Position numbers and translations under genes: made by a program
In this document: piece by piece, positions 5,760 through 7,229 of the stretch
How the letters are laid out: each line of letters starts with the position of its first letter
How positions within the stretch are numbered: position 1 is the stretch's first letter
NCBI GenBank assembly: GCA_021808205.1
Contig: JAKBCD010000082.1
Coordinates: 1 to 7,229, forward strand
Length of the DNA stretch: 7,229 bases
Direction of reading: 5' to 3'
Origin: Pseudomonadota bacterium
GTDB taxonomy: Bacteria > Pseudomonadota > Alphaproteobacteria > Acetobacterales > Acetobacteraceae
The notes under the pieces: model-generated
Told to the model about the DNA's origin: nothing
Database searches by the model: none
What the model saw: the letters and a program-made list of their open reading frames with translations, nothing else

Positions 5760-6350
5760 TTATGCCCTGCCCTTGCTTTTTGCCGCCGCGAGCTCGGCCT
5801 GAAGCCGTTCAATCTCCGCGCGGAGGTTGAGAATCTCTTCCTGGTAATCGTGCGCGCTGTCCTGCCCGGAGTGGGCTTCGGCGCCCTCGCGGTAGAAGGG
5901 CGTGAACAGGTTCATCGCGCGCTCCATCATCTGCATGTTTTTGCGGCCCATATCTTCCATGCCCGGGGGAATAAAGGGACCAAAGGTCTTGCTCACGGTC
6001 TCGCGCATGGCCTGCTGCTGCTGCAGAAAACTGGCCATGGCCTGGTCGAGATATTTCGGTATCAGGCTGGGCATGTCGGTGCCATACATGCCAATGAGCT
6101 GGCGCAGAAAATTGGTTGGCAGCAGGGCCGCGCCCTTGCCTTCTTCCTCAACGATGATCTGGGTCAGCACGCTGCGGGTGATGTCCTCGCCGTTCTTGGC
6201 GTCATAAACCACGAAATCACGGTTTTTGCGGACCATCTCCGCCAGATTGTCGAGCGTGATGTAGCTTGACGTTTCGGTATTATAGAGGCGGCGATTGGCG
6301 TATTTTTTGACGATGACGGGCGGTGGGCTGGGTTTGACCGTTTCACTCAT
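5760..6350 (-). CDS. phaR: Polyhydroxyalkanoate synthesis repressor PhaR
   Basis: A DNA- and PHA-binding regulator that represses phasin and PHA genes until polymer accumulates. Starting at the ATG complementary to 6348-6350, the product has 196 aa. The PHB/PHA accumulation regulator DNA-binding domain covers about 13-75, with the hallmark IVKKYANRRLYNTETSSYITL, RDFVVYDAKNGEDITR and a C-terminal TQIIVEEE. A PHB_acc-type segment follows (LLPTNFLRQLIGMYGTDM to about 110), then a Gln-rich stretch LQQQQAM, a Met-rich region and a C-terminal coiled coil (about 169-192, EEILNLRAEIERLQAELAAA). The frame stays open to 6434, but those upstream codons do not resemble the family; an ATG at 6365 is also possible. 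AAAGAAAAA precedes the chosen ATG as a weak ribosome site. The gene is divergent from the PhaE-like/PhaC-like pair and followed by the ankyrin gene. Confidence 0.93.
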   Translation of the reverse strand: MSETVKPSPPPVIVKKYANRRLYNTETSSYITLDNLAEMVRKNRDFVVYDAKNGEDITRSVLTQIIVEEEGKGAALLPTNFLRQLIGMYGTDMPSLIPKYLDQAMASFLQQQQAMRETVSKTFGPFIPPGMEDMGRKNMQMMERAMNLFTPFYREGAEAHSGQDSAHDYQEEILNLRAEIERLQAELAAAKSKGRA

Positions 6351-6377
6351 GGATTTTTCTTTCATCCCGGTTCGGTG

Positions 6378-6400
6378 GCGAACGCAGGCGCTACGCTCGC
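6378..6400. repeat. Imperfect dyad upstream of phaR
   Basis: The 23-bp stretch begins GCGAACG and ends CGCTCGC, with 8 of 11 base pairs symmetric about its centre. It lies 28 bp upstream of the chosen phaR ATG, where it could be an operator for phaR autoregulation or part of the 5' leader. It is weak in a GC-rich background. Confidence 0.2.
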
Positions 6401-6422
6401 CCCGCCATAGAAACACGAAATT

Positions 6423-6447
6423 TGTGCGCTGCACAGTGCGCGCATAG
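6423..6447. promoter_or_regulatory. Nested TGC/GCA palindromes, candidate PhaR operator in divergent region
   Basis: Three overlapping palindromes fill 22 bp: TGTGC-GCT-GCACA (6423-6435, perfect 5-bp arms), GCAC-A-GTGC (6431-6439) and TGCGCGCA (6437-6444). The core TGC-N3-GCA agrees with the TGC-rich inverted repeats reported for PhaR of Rhodobacter and Paracoccus. The site lies about 70-80 bp from both the phaR start and the PhaE-like start, well placed to control both. CATAGG (6443-6448), preceded 15 bp upstream by TTGTGC (6422-6427), could be a weak + strand promoter overlapped by the operator. No confident promoter was found for phaR. Confidence 0.45.
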
Positions 6448-6512
6448 GTTGTGGCGGTTTGGGCCCTGGCGGGTTAGGAAGGGCAGGCAAGGCGGCAGGG
6501 ATTGCATGGCGC

Positions 6513-6842
6513 ATGGACGAGAATTGGGCCAAGGATTTCGTGGCCGTATGGCAGAGCGAGCTGACCGCGATGGCGGCAGACCGGGAGCTGCGCGAAAACT
6601 GGGCCGCGATGCTGAGCCTGTGGGCGCAGGCGGCCAGCGCCGCCGCGGCGTTGCTGCCGCATGACGCCCCGCCCCGAGGCCCCGGCACCGTTGAGCCGCC
6701 GCGGCCCGCGCCCGCTGCTGCTGCATCTGGCCCTGGCGTGGATGAGATCAAGCGGCTCAGCCGCCGCGTCGCTGAACTTGAGCAGCGCCTGGCAGAGCTT
6801 ATTGAACAGCGGGACAGAACCGGACCTGACGGCGCTGTATGA
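6513..6842 (+). CDS. Small PhaE-like coiled-coil protein, putative PHA synthase partner
   Basis: A 109-aa protein starting at ATG 6513 (AGGGA at 6497-6501 serves as a plausible ribosome site; a TTG at 6459 in frame is less likely). The N-terminal half is Trp-rich and amphipathic (ENWAKDFVAVWQSELTAM, then ENWAAMLSLWAQA). It is followed by LLPHDAPP, a Pro/Ala/Gly linker (about 53-75) and a C-terminal heptad-patterned helix, DEIKRLSRRVAELEQRLAELIEQ (77-99). This W-rich helix, linker, coiled-coil layout recalls a shortened PhaE or PhaM, the partner subunits of PHA synthases, but I cannot confirm homology. The gene immediately precedes and overlaps a PhaC-like hydrolase, which strengthens the idea of a subunit pair. 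Its last 182 bp overlap the probable start of that gene in another frame, and third-position GC is visibly lower there than in neighbouring genes. Confidence 0.65.
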   Translation: MDENWAKDFVAVWQSELTAMAADRELRENWAAMLSLWAQAASAAAALLPHDAPPRGPGTVEPPRPAPAAAASGPGVDEIKRLSRRVAELEQRLAELIEQRDRTGPDGAV

Positions 6843-7229
6843 GGCGCTGCAGCTTCAGGACCGGGCGCTGATCGCGGGGATCGCCGCCTACCGCCAGGAT
6901 GGCTATGTGCGCGCGATGCGCGAGTCGCCTTCCATCTGGGAGGAAGGCGAAAGCCGGATGCTGGATTATGGCGGAAGCGGCCCACCGGTGCTGTTTGTGC
7001 CGAGTCTGGTCAACCGCGCCTATATTCTGGATTTGATGGAAGGCGGCTCGATGCTGCGCTGGCTGAGCGCGCAGGGGCTGCACCCTTACCTGCTGGACTG
7101 GGGCTGGCCCAGCGCGGTGGAGCGGCGGTTTTCGTTGACCGATTACATTGCAGGACGGCTGGAGCGCGCCCTGGCGGCCCTGCCCGGCCCGGTGATTCTG
7201 GCGGGCTACTGCATGGGCGGGCTGCTGGC
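6661..7229 (+). CDS. PhaC-like alpha/beta hydrolase (short PHA synthase type), 3' end outside the window
   Basis: Open from ATG 6661 to the window edge (189 codons). The N terminus contains RRGPRPLLLHLALA, which I recall as typical of a short PhaC-like family in Rhodospirillales. Further on come RALIAGIAAYRQ, IWEEGESRMLDYG, the PHA-synthase-like block PPVLFVPSLVNRAYILDL, LLDWGWP (compare the VDWGxP of PhaC) and the nucleophile elbow AGYCMGG with Cys184. A Cys nucleophile in G-x-C-x-G separates PHA synthases from serine esterases. The Asp and His of the triad would lie beyond the window. If it is a PHA synthase it would polymerise (R)-3-hydroxyacyl-CoA at the granule surface; a non-PHA thioester enzyme is possible. 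There is no Shine-Dalgarno at 6661; ATG 6742 or TTG 6802 are alternatives, all overlapping the PhaE-like gene. Confidence 0.75.
   Translation, partial: MTPRPEAPAPLSRRGPRPLLLHLALAWMRSSGSAAASLNLSSAWQSLLNSGTEPDLTALYEALQLQDRALIAGIAAYRQDGYVRAMRESPSIWEEGESRMLDYGGSGPPVLFVPSLVNRAYILDLMEGGSMLRWLSAQGLHPYLLDWGWPSAVERRFSLTDYIAGRLERALAALPGPVILAGYCMGGLL

Noticed and set aside
5277..6269. A 330-codon + strand frame opposite the ankyrin gene and phaR.
   Set aside because: It spans two well-supported minus-strand genes and the gap between them, and its translation shows no domain.
6351..6434. A 28-residue N-terminal extension of PhaR up to a GTG at 6434.
   Set aside because: The extra residues do not resemble PhaR N termini, and the extension would run through most of the candidate operator region.
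6799..7083. A 94-codon minus-strand frame opposite the PhaC-like gene.
   Set aside because: The + strand frame carries clear PHA-synthase-like motifs; the antisense product has none.

Overview
The window reads as a GC-rich alphaproteobacterial chromosome. The gene content points to the Acetobacteraceae/Rhodospirillales: a DUF1489 protein, a fab cluster with MltG, a PhaR-type PHA regulator, and a short PhaC-like hydrolase of an alphaproteobacterial type. An Acidocella- or Acidiphilium-like acidophile would fit, but that is inference. Coding density is high. I see no rRNA, tRNA, CRISPR array, insertion sequence or other mobile element.

Layout. (1) 1-665: the 3' end of ilvC (ketol-acid reductoisomerase), followed after 2 bp by a small DUF1489 gene. 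That gene's family-conserved N terminus can only be recovered with a non-standard start (ACG or ATT). (2) 666-5066: a fatty-acid/envelope cluster, all on the + strand: fabD-fabG (abutting), then acpP-fabF-mltG. Putative promoters of the Caulobacter sigma-73 type lie in front of fabD and in front of acpP. This cluster supplies malonyl-ACP, the acyl carrier, the first ketoreduction and the elongating condensation, and ends with the peptidoglycan-cleaving MltG, whose TTG start lies 6 bp after the fabF stop. (3) 5067-6350: two minus-strand genes. One encodes an exported ankyrin-repeat protein whose start codon lies in the loop of an 8-bp inverted repeat. The other is phaR, the PHA accumulation regulator. 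(4) 6351-7229: a 162-bp divergent intergenic region with nested TGC/GCA palindromes. It is followed by a small PhaE-like coiled-coil protein and a PhaC-like alpha/beta hydrolase that runs off the window.

The most interesting part is the right end. The PhaE-like gene and the PhaC-like gene appear to overlap out of frame by up to 182 bp, with both frames looking like genuine protein. Motifs in the phaR/phaE-like intergenic region (CTGCACAG, CGCATAG and the palindrome TGCGCGCA) recur in front of the ankyrin gene, suggesting one regulon controlled by PhaR. This would be a compact two-subunit PHA synthase-like locus with its own regulator and an exported ankyrin protein as a possible regulon member. 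The left two thirds of the window are ordinary housekeeping genes.
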